Below are positions 13,111-23,238 of a DNA stretch of 64,000 nt, piece by piece; position 1 is the first letter of the stretch, and each line of letters starts with the position of its first letter. Both the position numbers and the translations under genes were made by a program. The notes beneath the pieces are model-generated. The model did not search any database. It was not told where the DNA came from and saw only the letters and a list, made by a program, of their open reading frames with translations. The stretch is taken from the NCBI RefSeq assembly GCF_034140825.1, contig NC_089035.1:43082001-43146000 (forward strand), read 5' to 3'. This DNA comes from Oryza sativa Japonica Group (lineage: Eukaryota; Streptophyta; Magnoliopsida; Poales; Poaceae).

Positions 13111-13360
13111 CCCTCGAGAGGATATCCCCTCGTTTGCTTAAAAACATCAAAACGGTTATGAAAAATTCTGGAAAATTTTGACAATATTCATATAACATAT
13201 CTATACAGCTCCACAAAATCTTAAGTCCAAATGTGATTCACACGTCGAGATATAAAAAGACAAATTCAACCTCTACATTGTTTTTTTTTCAGAAATTTTC
13301 ACAACTATTTATATCAAATTTGAAAGAAAAAAGGTGTACGAGGGGATATCCCCTCGAGGG
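13111..13360. mobile_element. Fold-back MITE, copy 3 (3' of peroxidase C)
   Basis: The ends are near-perfect inverted repeats: CCCTCGAGAGGATATCCCCT at the left, and GGGGATATCCCCTCGAGGG at the right, with subterminal pairing (TTATGAAAAATTCTGG against CAGAAATTTTCACAA). 250 bases, 150 bases downstream of the peroxidase C stop. This is the best-preserved copy for defining the termini. Confidence 0.8.
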
Positions 13361-13782
13361 ATCAGAATCTACTCCCCAAATATATAGGATTTATTGGATC
13401 CATGCAACTTTGGTGATTTGGAAATCAACCATTACAATTCAAGAAATCACCTAGTATAGGAGAACCTTGGCTATTGATTTTGCGTATAGTAAGCCAAACT
13501 TAACCTTAAGTAGAAACTAAGCAATCTAACAAACAATGTGGGTGGCTAATCATTTTTTATAAGGATATTTTTTTACCTGGCCTCTACATCCAACCAGATA
13601 TATGCAGTCTTTTTAAATTAGGAACTTATCCTATCAAACAAAAAACTTAGCCCTCAAATAACCCAATCTGAAATTCGTTTCAATAAAGATTTGAATTCAA
13701 GATAATCATGTTCATGTTTGAGCTCGATCGGAATCACAATTCAGATGAATACTGAATTTAAAATCAAATCAAAATTAAATCA
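13361..13782. other. Intergenic, nothing recognised
   Basis: AT-rich spacer between the fold-back element and the end of the minus-strand membrane-protein gene. Confidence 0.5.
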
Positions 13783-14109
13783 TCAGACGGCGTCTAATGG
13801 ATGATCAACAGCAGCAGCAACCCTGTCTTCTTCCAGGGGAAGGCTGCCGTGGATGGCGAGTTGCACGAGACCTATGCAACAGAAGCACACGGATAGGAAG
13901 ACGAAGACGGACAGCACGAGGAGGAAGACGGCCAGCGCTCCATGGCCATGGTGGGAGCGGTAGTAGAGCACCATGAGGACGCCAATGGCGATCAGCGCGC
14001 CGGGTAGGCAGGCGAAGAACACCGCCGCGCCGTAGCCGCTCTCGCCGTCCCGCTCCGCCACGGCGGTGACGGTGATGCCGCCGCCGCCGCCGCTTTGTAC
14101 ATCGGCCAT
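13783..14109 (-). CDS. Small two-helix membrane protein B, unknown function
   Basis: Predicted 108-residue protein, paralogue of the ORF at 4,067-4,420. It has a short Gly-rich N-terminus, then AVAERDGESGYG, a first hydrophobic segment about 27-48, the turn LYYRSHHGHG, a second hydrophobic Cys-containing segment about 58-82 and an acidic tail containing VDHPLDAV. Both helices, the HH turn and the PLD tail are kept between copies while flanking residues differ, so selection on the protein is plausible. It lies between peroxidases C and D, opposite in orientation. Function unknown. Confidence 0.7.
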   Translation of the reverse strand: MADVQSGGGGGITVTAVAERDGESGYGAAVFFACLPGALIAIGVLMVLYYRSHHGHGALAVFLLVLSVFVFLSVCFCCIGLVQLAIHGSLPLEEDRVAAAVDHPLDAV

Positions 14110-14875
14110 AATATATTACTGTATTTGCTTCGATAATTTGATTCGATTCGATGCCTCTTGTTTCTCTTGTCTGTGCGGATTGCAAGCAGTGCAAGTCAAT
14201 TCTGTAAAAATAAAAAAAGTTGCAGGGTAAGTCAGTTATTCGATTCGGTCATGGTGCGTTTCGAATATCCATACTGATCTTGTTTGAGTTTGGAAAGGAA
14301 TCCTCTAGAGAAATTGAGGAGGAAAATAATTTCCTTGATAGCAAACCCAGATCGATAAAGAAAACAGGACATGCATGCACCTTCCTTGGATTATATCTCT
14401 AGCTAGGAAGTGGATAAAACGAGTGTACATGTCCACTCGAGTGATAAAGGATCACCAAATCCTCTCCCTAGTTTCTTGATCAGCAAAAGTTTGTTGCTTC
14501 CATTAATTTGCCAGTACGTACATGCGTGCGTGTATTCTTGTAGCCTTACATCTTTTCAAATAAAGTCAAATAAACTGAAATCTGGTATGTATCTTTTATT
14601 ACAAACACGTAAAATGAGACTATTAACTACTCATCCTTTTAACGTTTAATCCATCTTAAAAACTCTGTAATGCACACAAACAATGCAACGGCAGTGTATC
14701 AGGGGACAGACCGGCCGGCCGGATGAATGATGGGCACGGTGACTACTAGTGTGGCTGGACTGGTACAGTAGTTGCTAGTGGCTGATCTGCAACATAGCGC
14801 CAGGTGCAACCTCTCTCATCCGCCACGACTCAGTACGTGTACGCTCTTGTGCTGCACAGGCGGAAGAGGATTTTG
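14110..14875. other. Intergenic, nothing recognised
   Basis: Upstream side of membrane protein B followed by AT-rich spacer; no coding region or transposon ends recognised. Confidence 0.4.
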
Positions 14876-15206
14876 ATTCCCTCGAGTTATTTGCATGTCA
14901 CTCAAATGGTTATAAAGAAAATTAAAAAAATTAGAAAGATATATTAACATGTGATATATCACTCCATAAACATGCAAATAAAAATTCAACTTCTATATCT
15001 CGCAAAAAAACAGATTTGACTTTAAATATACGTTAACTAGCTGTAGTTTAATTTGTTTTTTTGTTACGAGATGTAGAAGTTGAATTTGAACTTGCATGTT
15101 CGTGGAGTGTTATATCACATGTTAATATACATTCTCAATTTTTTTATAACCATTTAAGTGATATGCAAAGAACAAGAAGATATCCCCTTGAGGGATTAGA
15201 ATTGTT
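14876..15206. mobile_element. Fold-back MITE, copy 4
   Basis: ATTCCCTCGAGTTATTTGCA at the left, and AGATATCCCCTTGAGGGAT at the right. Between them, arms containing ATATCACTCCATAAACATGC, AATTCAACTTCTATATCTCG and their inverted partners (CGAGATGTAGAAGTTGAATT, TGCATGTTCGTGGAGTG) pair over most of the length. Non-coding, about 330 bases. Confidence 0.75.
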
Positions 15207-15786
15207 TCTATGCACAGTGATATGTGAACCAACAAGATTGTTGTCGGACTAATGCCTCACTGCTTGGTCAATGAAAGTGGCTAAAACCACACTTCAATTT
15301 GTGCACCATGCATGACACTCAGATTATTCGATATATCTGAACGAACACGTACAACCTACTCGATCATATGATGCTAAAGTAGATGAGAATTTTCAGAATA
15401 TGCCATTCAATTCACATCATCTTCAAGATTTTTCACTTAATTCTTAGCACTTTCAGATCATGCCACCGAGGTTCTTAGTTTGCTGCGTTTATAGCAAACG
15501 TGTACACGGTATGGGCAGGAACAGCAGAGTGGTCGACGTGTTTGGCCAAGAGCGCTACCCTGCACTCCCAACTCCTGGAGAAACCGATAAAATCAACAGT
15601 ACACCGACACCCAGGACGTAGGGAGATAGGATCGGTTGTTCTCTTCTCGCCCATATCTTGCATCTCACAAAGCATCCTGCATTCACCTACGTCAACATGC
15701 ATGCATGACAAGTTTGATTAATAATATTTTAAATGTCCAAAAACAAAATCCCTATCAATTATGAAACTATTTTGATCCATCCATAA
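15207..15786. other. Intergenic, nothing recognised
   Basis: Two overlapping short ORFs near 15,475-15,720 on opposite strands show no family features; the rest is AT-rich. Confidence 0.4.
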
Positions 15787-16075
15787 ATATTCCCTCGTTA
15801 TTTACATGTCACTTAAATGATCATGAAAAAAAATTAAAAACTATAGAGAAGATATATTAATATATAATATATCACTCTACAAATATACTAGTTCAAATTC
15901 TACATCTCGTAAAAAAAATTAAATTACAGCCAGTGAACATATACTCACAGTCAAATTTGTTTTTTGACTGTGAGATGTAAAAATTGAATTTGAACATATA
16001 TCATATGTTAATACATCTTCTCAAAATTTTTCTAGTAACATGCAAACAACGAGAGGAAATCCTATGGAGATATCA
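15787..16075. mobile_element. Fold-back MITE, copy 5, abutting peroxidase D promoter
   Basis: Left end ATATTCCCTCGTTATTTACA, central arms TTCAAATTCTACATCTCG against GAGATGTAAAAATTGAATTT, and right end ACAACGAGAGGAAATCCTAT. It ends about 15 bases before the peroxidase D TATA box. Confidence 0.65.
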
Positions 16076-16088
16076 AAATATACTCCCC

Positions 16089-16094
16089 TATAAA
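16089..16094 (+). promoter_or_regulatory. TATA box, peroxidase D
   Basis: TATAAA in CCCCTATAAATTGAAG, 78 bases before the chosen start; the same TATAAATTGA phrase precedes peroxidase B. Confidence 0.6.
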
Positions 16095-16166
16095 TTGAAG
16101 CCTACAGCTGCGTATGTTCAGTACGAGCTTACACTTAGAGCAGTAGAAATACAATTACGGGAGGAA

Positions 16167-17625
16167 ATGGCTTCTGCGACGACGCTGGTAATGCTGGTAG
16201 CTGCCGTCGCTTGCCTGTGCGCTCCGGCGGCTGCCGGCGACGGCAACGCCGACGCGACGCGGCAGCCGCCGGTGGTGAGTGGCCTGTCGTTCGACTTCTA
16301 CAGGAAGAGCTGCCCCAAGGCGGAGTCCGTCGTGAGGAAGTTCGTCAGGGACGCCGTCCGCAAGGACATCGGCCTCGCCGCCGGCCTGCTCCGGCTCCAC
16401 TTCCACGACTGCTTCGTGCAGGGCTGCGACGCCTCCGTGCTGCTCGACGGCTCCGCCACCGGCCCCGGCGAGCGGCAGGCGCCGCCCAACCTCACGCTGC
16501 GCCCGTCAGCGTTCAAGGCCGTCAACGACATCCGCGACCGCCTTGAGAAGGCGTGCGGCGCCTCCGTCGTCTCCTGCTCCGACATCCTCGCTCTCGCCGC
16601 CCGCGACTCTGTCGTCGCGGTAAACGTATAAATTTAGAGTCTTACAGTTTGCATGATCGTGAGGGCGTGTTGTGTATAATCGAAAATTATTTATACTTTT
16701 TAAGTAAATTTTATAGAACTATATATACTTGATCAAATTATTGTAAAAATACAGATTTAAGATAATGTATTAGAAATATATATTTAACAATAAATTTATC
16801 ATAAAAACTATAGATTTAATAATTAATTAGCACAAAATTATAGCTTATAGGGTTTAAATTCTTAGCATTTATGTTATGCCTGAGTTATAAATATCCAAGT
16901 TTTTTACTAAATCAATATTTATGAAATTTCACAATTTATAGTTTTATGATAATTTAAAGTATCTGAAATTTACTTTTACTATTATTATTTTTGACGTGTA
17001 GTCAGGAGGGCCGGAGTACAAGGTGCCACTGGGGCGGCGAGACAGCGCCGAGTTCGCGTCGCAGCAGGACGTGCTGAGCGGGCTGCCGCCGCCGACCGCC
17101 GCCGTGCCGGCGCTGCTGGACGCCCTGGCCAAGATCAAGCTCGACGCCACCGACCTGGTGGCGCTCTCCGGCGGCCACACCGTGGGCCTCGCGCACTGCA
17201 GCTCCTTCGAGGGCCGCCTCTTCCCGCGCCGGGACCCGGCCATGAACGCCACCTTCGCCGGCCGGCTCCGGCGAACCTGCCCGGCGGCGGGCACCGACCG
17301 CCGGACGCCGAACGACGTCCGGACGCCCAACGTGTTCGACAACATGTACTACGTCAACCTTGTCAACCGGGAGGGGCTCTTCACCTCCGACCAGGACCTC
17401 TTCGCCGACGCCGCCACCAAGCCCATCGTCGAAAAGTTCGCCGCCGACGAGAAGGCATTCTTCGACCAGTTCGCCGTGTCCATGGTGAAGATGGGGCAGA
17501 TCAGCGTGCTCACCGGCTCGCAGGGCCAGGTTCGCCGGAACTGCTCAGCCAGAAACCCCGGCACCGTCGCCGCCGGCGACCTCCCGTGGTCCGTCCTCGA
17601 GGTTGCAGACAGCTTCGTTTTCTAG
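16167..17625 (+). CDS. Class III peroxidase D, barley BP1-like
   Basis: 358-residue secretory peroxidase; exons 16167-16619 and 17002-17625, GT-AG intron of 382 bases at the second family intron position (after ARDSVVA). Signal peptide about 1-23. Arg76 and His80 in RLHFHDCF; proximal His210 in the variant ALSGGHTVG, with the SGGH of barley grain peroxidase BP1. The block from SFDFYRKSCPKAES through DGSATGPGERQAPPNLTLRP is strikingly BP1-like from memory. The C-terminal tail ends VADSFVF, a probable vacuolar extension. An ATG further upstream in frame (15,984) lies inside a MITE; the 16,167 ATG is chosen because it begins the signal peptide and follows the TATA box. Confidence 0.94.
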
Positions 17626-18212
17626 ATAATAAAATAATACTCTGGGACTACTACTAGTTAGCCTGGATTAGTGGATTAGCAGCTGTATGCTTTCAACTTA
17701 TGGCCTTGCTTGTATGCAATCTTAGTGAAATAAATTCAGTGATGAGGGCAAGTGATGGTATACGCATGATTTTGCATGACATGATCATTTGTTTATTTAT
17801 GTGAAAGATATATTAATCACAGGTAGACTGGTAGTGTTTCGAATCTCCTGAAAATGAAGATAAAGATTAAATGTTTCACGGAAAACAAGGTGCTAATAAC
17901 ATGTGACCTTTTAATATTACAAACTTGAAAAATGGATTAATCTGATATTTTAGAACAACTTTCATATAGAAAGTTACCGCACGAAACATACCGTTTAGCA
18001 GTTTGAAAAGCGTGCCACGAGTATTAAAAGTTTATCCAACTTTTGTTGGAGAAAAAAATAGGGCGTATGAAATAAAAAGATCATAATAGAGATGGAGCAA
18101 TAATCAGGTAGGATTTGAAAGATATGAGCAACTCGTGTATTTGTTTTCTGTTCTCCACAGCTTACAGTAGGTAGGTACAGCCGCAAAACACGAGGCTTGG
18201 AACACTAGTGCG
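17626..18212. other. Convergent spacer between peroxidase D and SYP61
   Basis: Holds both 3' UTRs. A MITE remnant around 17,925-18,060 carries the phrase ACATACCGTTTAGCAGTTTG also seen near 10,560. Confidence 0.45.
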
Positions 18213-20960
18213 TTATGTCAAGAACACCAACACGAAAAGTATAATGAACAGAACCACAAGGAAGAGGATCAGCATAATCTGCCCTTTTATGCCAGCCTTT
18301 TTCATGACCATCGCCACTCTTTTCTGCACCAGGCAATGAGAGGAAAATAATTTCAGGGCACTACTCTAATTTCCAGGAACTTCTACACAACTTGAATGCA
18401 GCAAATAAGTATGACATGGTACAGGCTTGTTAACTGATTCAGCAATAAAAATTGCTAGCTGAAACATAAATATAAGCATCTAGTGCACATCAACAAATAA
18501 CTTGTGGAAATTTAAACTATCTTGAATACAAGAAACAACGACGGCGTCATGCTTTATAATGAAGCAACTAACCTGCACGAAGTCAAGTCTGTTTGAAGTA
18601 GTTTCCATCTCCAAGCTTAGGTCGTTTAAGATCCTTTCCTGTAAAAAAGCAAGACGTTCCCAGTTACTTCAGCTGACATGTTCTTTTTAGAGTGCTACAC
18701 TCCCAGCCAAAAAAAAAAAAGAGACTGAATGGCCCTGTAGTGAACATTTTTTGGCTCATTAGGCAACATCTCCATCAATTTGCCGTGTGACAAGGGCAAT
18801 ACCTGTCCAGACAGCTCTTCGTGTATGGTTAGCCCTACACCACCAATCCTTTGAACACTTTCGCTAAGCTCATCAAGTTCCTCATCCTGCTGCCTGAAGG
18901 TAAATTAAGTACAGTTATCAGATAAGTGCAGAACATCAGGCTATATGAACTTTACACTGCTAGAACCAAAAATATATCCTTCTTAGCAATTCCAAGTGTA
19001 ACTCGAAGATTATGCATCAACCAGCTAACCATTAACAGAAACATAAATGCAGTGCTCATATTATATGTGCAGGGCAGACAATATATATTTCTAACTAAAG
19101 TATTTGCAAAATTGCAAAATGCAATAAATGTAGCAGAATGAAAATTGACCTCATAAGTAGAAGCTGTCTATCTGATTCTGAAGCAATGAAGTCATCATTG
19201 TCTTGTGCAGTGTAGTGGTTACTTCTGCTTGTGCCCATGTCTTGGTGCGCCGAGAAAGTTGAATTACTCTTCCCCTTTTCAACAGATCTCCTGACTGCAG
19301 CAACCTGGATATGTTTACCCGTAAACAGGAATCCAGCGTAGATGAAACTTGCATTGGCTACATAGAGTTCAGAACACAGTAACATCAAAATTATTCTCGT
19401 GTCTTTTTTTTTCCCACGCCACTGTATATCATGTTTAGCAGTCATTGTATTTCTAAGATGCTCACACATGATCAGGATATACCTAATTGATAATCCTATG
19501 AAAATGAAATAGGCGCAAACGAAAAGGCACATGAAATCTGTAGTATAAGTATAATTTGTAAAGTTCCAATAAGTCACCCAGCAGTTTATATAACATAAAA
19601 AGCGAAACAAGATGAAACATCAAGAAATACCTGATTACGAGCAGAACCAATCCAGTTCCGTCGTCTAGAAAGCTCAACTTCGTCCAGTCCATAGTACGCT
19701 GGATCTCTTGATGCAACTAAGATTGTCTTTTCCAACTCATCCACCTTCCAACATAAAAAAACACCAGTTATACCAGAACAACTGTGCAGGAAGAAGAAAA
19801 CAGATATTCCGATAAGTAACTCTAATATATTAAATGCAACAGCGGCTTCTTCCTGTACCAAAAACATCAAAGAATGACAGCACTGATATTCCCTGTTTTC
19901 TCACCTGCCACTCAATGCTTTCACAGCTGGTATGAAGCTCCTTTGTCAAATGAACATGTTCTCCTGTGTTTGACGGTGTTTTCTCCCATCGATGGAAAGT
20001 AGTTTGCAACTTATCAATCTGTCACAGAAATATCTTTATCCTCAGTATTAGAAGAATAAGATAGATGCATGTGTGTTGATGGTGTGATATGTTTTCGAAG
20101 TTATGAAGGAAATAAGCAGCACAATAACACGAAGGGGCTATATCTTCAGCGATAACAAAATCTAGCATAGTAAAATGCATGAGGATGAAATATGTTTCTG
20201 AATGTGTGAGGGAGTTAACAATAGAGATGCAAGGAAGATGTATATTCAGGAATGGTAGAATAGCACAGTGAACAGCATGATGGTGCAGAATGTTTCTGAA
20301 ACTATGAGTTAAACAGAAAAGCTACTCCAACAGTTCTTAATCTTAAGGGGTCATGAGTTATGAGCTTAATAGGACCAATTAGTGATGGAGTCTGTAACAT
20401 GGCAATTCAGTGATAATATAAGTGTATCAGCTACCAACTTAACACAAATCTGTTCAAGGTCTGTTCAAGAACATAATTACAATTCTTCCATCATTACATC
20501 AAAAATGTTAAAAATGCAACACCAGACTGTTGTCAATTTCCCACGCCCTGTCACCCAGTCCCATTCCTCAAGCCCATTGGACACAACATGTCATCCTAGC
20601 ATACGTTGGAACTACTCTAAATTGGATAGACATTTCTTACAGTGTACCGACAAATCTGTACTCTTAATCCTTTTGGTGGCATCGCTAGACATAAAAGACA
20701 TCCCAAATCACAGGTAGCATCTGAACAGAAACAGGACGATCGGCATAATCTACAAAATCGGTCAGAATCAAGCAACTAAGGGGTATGTCTGCGCGCAAAC
20801 GCTCGAATTTTTGGTTTTGATCCATATGCATACAGGACGACGGCAACTAATTTCGCATTTGCTGGAAGCGGAGAAAGGGACAAAGGAGAGAAAGAGCAAG
20901 AATTACCGAGTCCTGGATCTCCTCCCGGACGATGTAGAACGGATCCTGCGCCGAGCTCAT
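18213..20960 (-). CDS. SYP61: SYP61/syntaxin-6-like Qc-SNARE
   Basis: Tail-anchored t-SNARE of the trans-Golgi network/early endosome. Seven coding exons (5' to 3' on minus): 20960-20907, 20018-19905, 19744-19631, 19304-19150, 18893-18803, 18638-18573, 18323-18213, encoding 234 residues. All junctions have GT-AG ends and keep frame. The N-terminus (MSSAQDPFYIVREEIQDS) and following three-helix region (VDELEKTILVASRDPAYYGL) match syntaxin-6 proteins. The SNARE helix starts near ESDRQLLLMRQQDEELDELS and contains the zero-layer Gln in the RQQDEEL region, ending at RLDFVQKRV. The C-terminal membrane anchor is LILFLVVLFIILFVLVFLT. Divergent from the thioredoxin gene, 351 bases away start to start. 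Confidence 0.95.
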
Positions 20961-21311
20961 GCTACCTCCTCCAAAACGTCTTCCAAAACGAATCCGGATT
21001 TGGAGGGATTGGATTTCCTCCCAAACCCTAGAATTCGCTCGCAGGAGAGCTGCGAAACCACCACGAGGAGTTTGGTGCGGAGATCGGATGCGTCACCTTG
21101 CTTCGGTTGCGCAGAGGAGGTAGTGGGCCGTGGGCCAGGCAGGTTGGTGGCTGCTGGCCCGTGGACCGTGGACTCGGTCCACGAAAACCAGTCCACGCAT
21201 CTACGTGGTGGACCGGGTGCACCACGCTGGCGCACCTGGTCTTCTTCCTCCCGAATCGCCGGGATAAGGGTAAGCCAGCCACAAAACCCTAGAAGGCGCG
21301 CGCGAGATTCC
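20961..21311. promoter_or_regulatory. Compact divergent promoter, SYP61/thioredoxin y
   Basis: 351 bases separate the two start codons, so both 5' UTRs and both promoters share this stretch. It is moderately GC-rich, has no obvious TATA box and contains GTGGGCCGTGGGCC (two TGGGCC-type site II motifs, common in plant housekeeping promoters) near 21,123. Confidence 0.6.
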
Positions 21312-23238
21312 ATGGCGGCCTTCACCTCCACCACCACCGCCGCGGCGGCGTCGCCCACGCCGTGCCGCCCCGCGGCCCTCGTCGCGCGCTCGTCGGCGGC
21401 GCCGCTCCGCTCCGCCGCGCCGGTGGTGGTGGCGGCGGGGCTTCGGCGAGCGGCCGCGCCGTCCCGCCGTGGCGCCACGCTGCGGGTGAGCCCCCCGCGA
21501 GCTTCGTTCGGGTTACTCGTTGGTTTGCCTTGCTTTGATGCAGCATTTCGTAGTGATTTCGCTGCATCAAGTACTAGCTGTTGCAGCTTCGTTCGGGTTG
21601 CTCGTTGGTTTGCCGTGCTTTGATGCAGCATTTCGTAGTGATTTCGCTGCATCAAGTACTAGCTGTTGCTGTGGTGATCTGGCCTGGATCGATTTTAGAT
21701 GACAACGAAGTGAAATTTGGGGCTATGAGTTATCCAATAGATTTGTTGGTCCCAGTTCAGTCTTTCTGGGACCAGTGTAAGCCAAAGCCACCATTTCTGT
21801 ACTTCTATTGCCCGTGGAATAATTGAGTCAACAATTTGATGTCCCTACTATTTGTCATTTCTTCACATATCACTGTGCAGCATCAGTTACTTGATTTGAT
21901 GGCTGTATGTCATGAATATTTTTAGACTTAGTTTTATTTTTGCTAACCACACCTGTTGCGGACCCATATCGGTTGGAAATCTTTCATGAATGTAACTATA
22001 TATGATTAGATGTAATGCTGTGTAACCAGATATTCATCATAGGTTTATTAACCATCATCAATCCAAATCAGTATTTTCTCCAATCCTTCAATGTGCTTAT
22101 ATTCATGGATGTCTTTCTAATTAATTTGATAGTTACTGTTAACATAATATTGATATTCCGTTTCTAAAAATTGTTTGTATGTTTATTTGAATAGGTTCAA
22201 GCGAAGAAACAGACGTTCTCTTCGTTTGACGAGTTACTGGAGAAGTCTGAAAAGCCTGTACTAGTCGACTTCTATGCAACTTGGTAAGCTACTGGTAAGA
22301 GTAAACTGTGTTCCAAATGTCTTGATGGGTTATATCACTATCAGTGCTCTGTACTAGATTTATGTACTCCAATTCTCACAGTGTTAGACCTTAAGGAGTT
22401 AGTTTTGATGGAGGTAATGTCCTGTTCCTACCTGAATGCATCACTGACCTTGTGAAAGTGAATGTGGAATTCCCTGCACATTGAGTAATGCAAACACATT
22501 ATTAATGGGATCAATTTTTTTTTGTCCAATCTTTAGTGTTTCCATGGATAAAGGGAGAAGACAAGTGTATGTTTATTGTCCATCGTGTAGGCTTGCAAGG
22601 TGCTGTTGTGTTGTTTTTGTTTTTAATCAAAATCTTAGATCAAATCTATTTCTTCCTTATGGGAGAAAAAAAAGAGAGAATAATAGTCTGGCCGTATTCT
22701 CTCTACCACTTTGGCAACTCCCAACACCAAACTGACAAAGTGATTGCTCATTGATAACGGTTACTCACCATTCAGATAATATGATGGCTTAGCAGTTCTT
22801 GGCTTGTTAGTAGGAAGATTGATAAACGCATTTTGAGTGTATCTCTCCATTTATTTATTTATCTTCCTTTTGTCAGGTGTGGTCCATGTCAATACATGGT
22901 TCCTATACTTCAGGAAGTAAGCGAAAAGTTAGGCGATAAGATTCAAGTCGTAAAAATTGATACAGAGAAGTACACAAGCATTGCTAATCGTTACCAAATT
23001 GAAGCATTGCCAACTTTTATTATCTTCAAGAATGGGAAACCTTGTCATCGCTTTGTAAGTTTTGAGGATCCACCTTTTCTCAATTTTAATTGATTTGTTA
23101 ATGCTAACAATAATGAGGTTATCTCTTTTTTTGTGGTCTATGCTGTTTTTCATTTTTGTTTTGGCAATGCAGGAGGGAGCGCTGCCTGCTAATCAACTAA
23201 TCCAACAGATTGAGAGTGCTTTGGAGGTTGCAAAGTAG
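21312..23238 (+). CDS. TRXY: Thioredoxin y, chloroplast precursor
   Basis: Plastid thiol-disulphide oxidoreductase; y-type thioredoxins reduce targets such as peroxiredoxin Q and methionine sulfoxide reductases (family knowledge). Exons 21312-21485, 22195-22283, 22877-23054, 23173-23238; 168 residues. Exon 1 is an Ala/Ser/Arg-rich, acid-poor transit peptide of about 58 residues. The mature domain begins around VQAKKQTFSSFDELL. The active site WCGPC is formed across the exon 2/3 junction, which splits the Trp codon (TG|G). The cis-Pro is in EALPTFIIFKNG. The C-terminus ALEVAK is typical of type y. Exon 1 is very GC-rich compared with later exons. Confidence 0.96.
21500..21669 (+). repeat. Two-copy 85-bp tandem duplication in thioredoxin intron 1
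   Basis: Two adjacent copies starting AGCTTCGTTCGGGTTRCTCG at 21,500 and 21,585 and ending CAAGTACTAGCTGTTGC. They differ by only a couple of bases. They start 14 bases after the splice donor. Confidence 0.9.

Noticed and set aside
15984-16166. Upstream in-frame ATG extending peroxidase D by 61 residues
   Set aside because: It lies in a MITE, upstream of the TATA box, and would bury the signal peptide.
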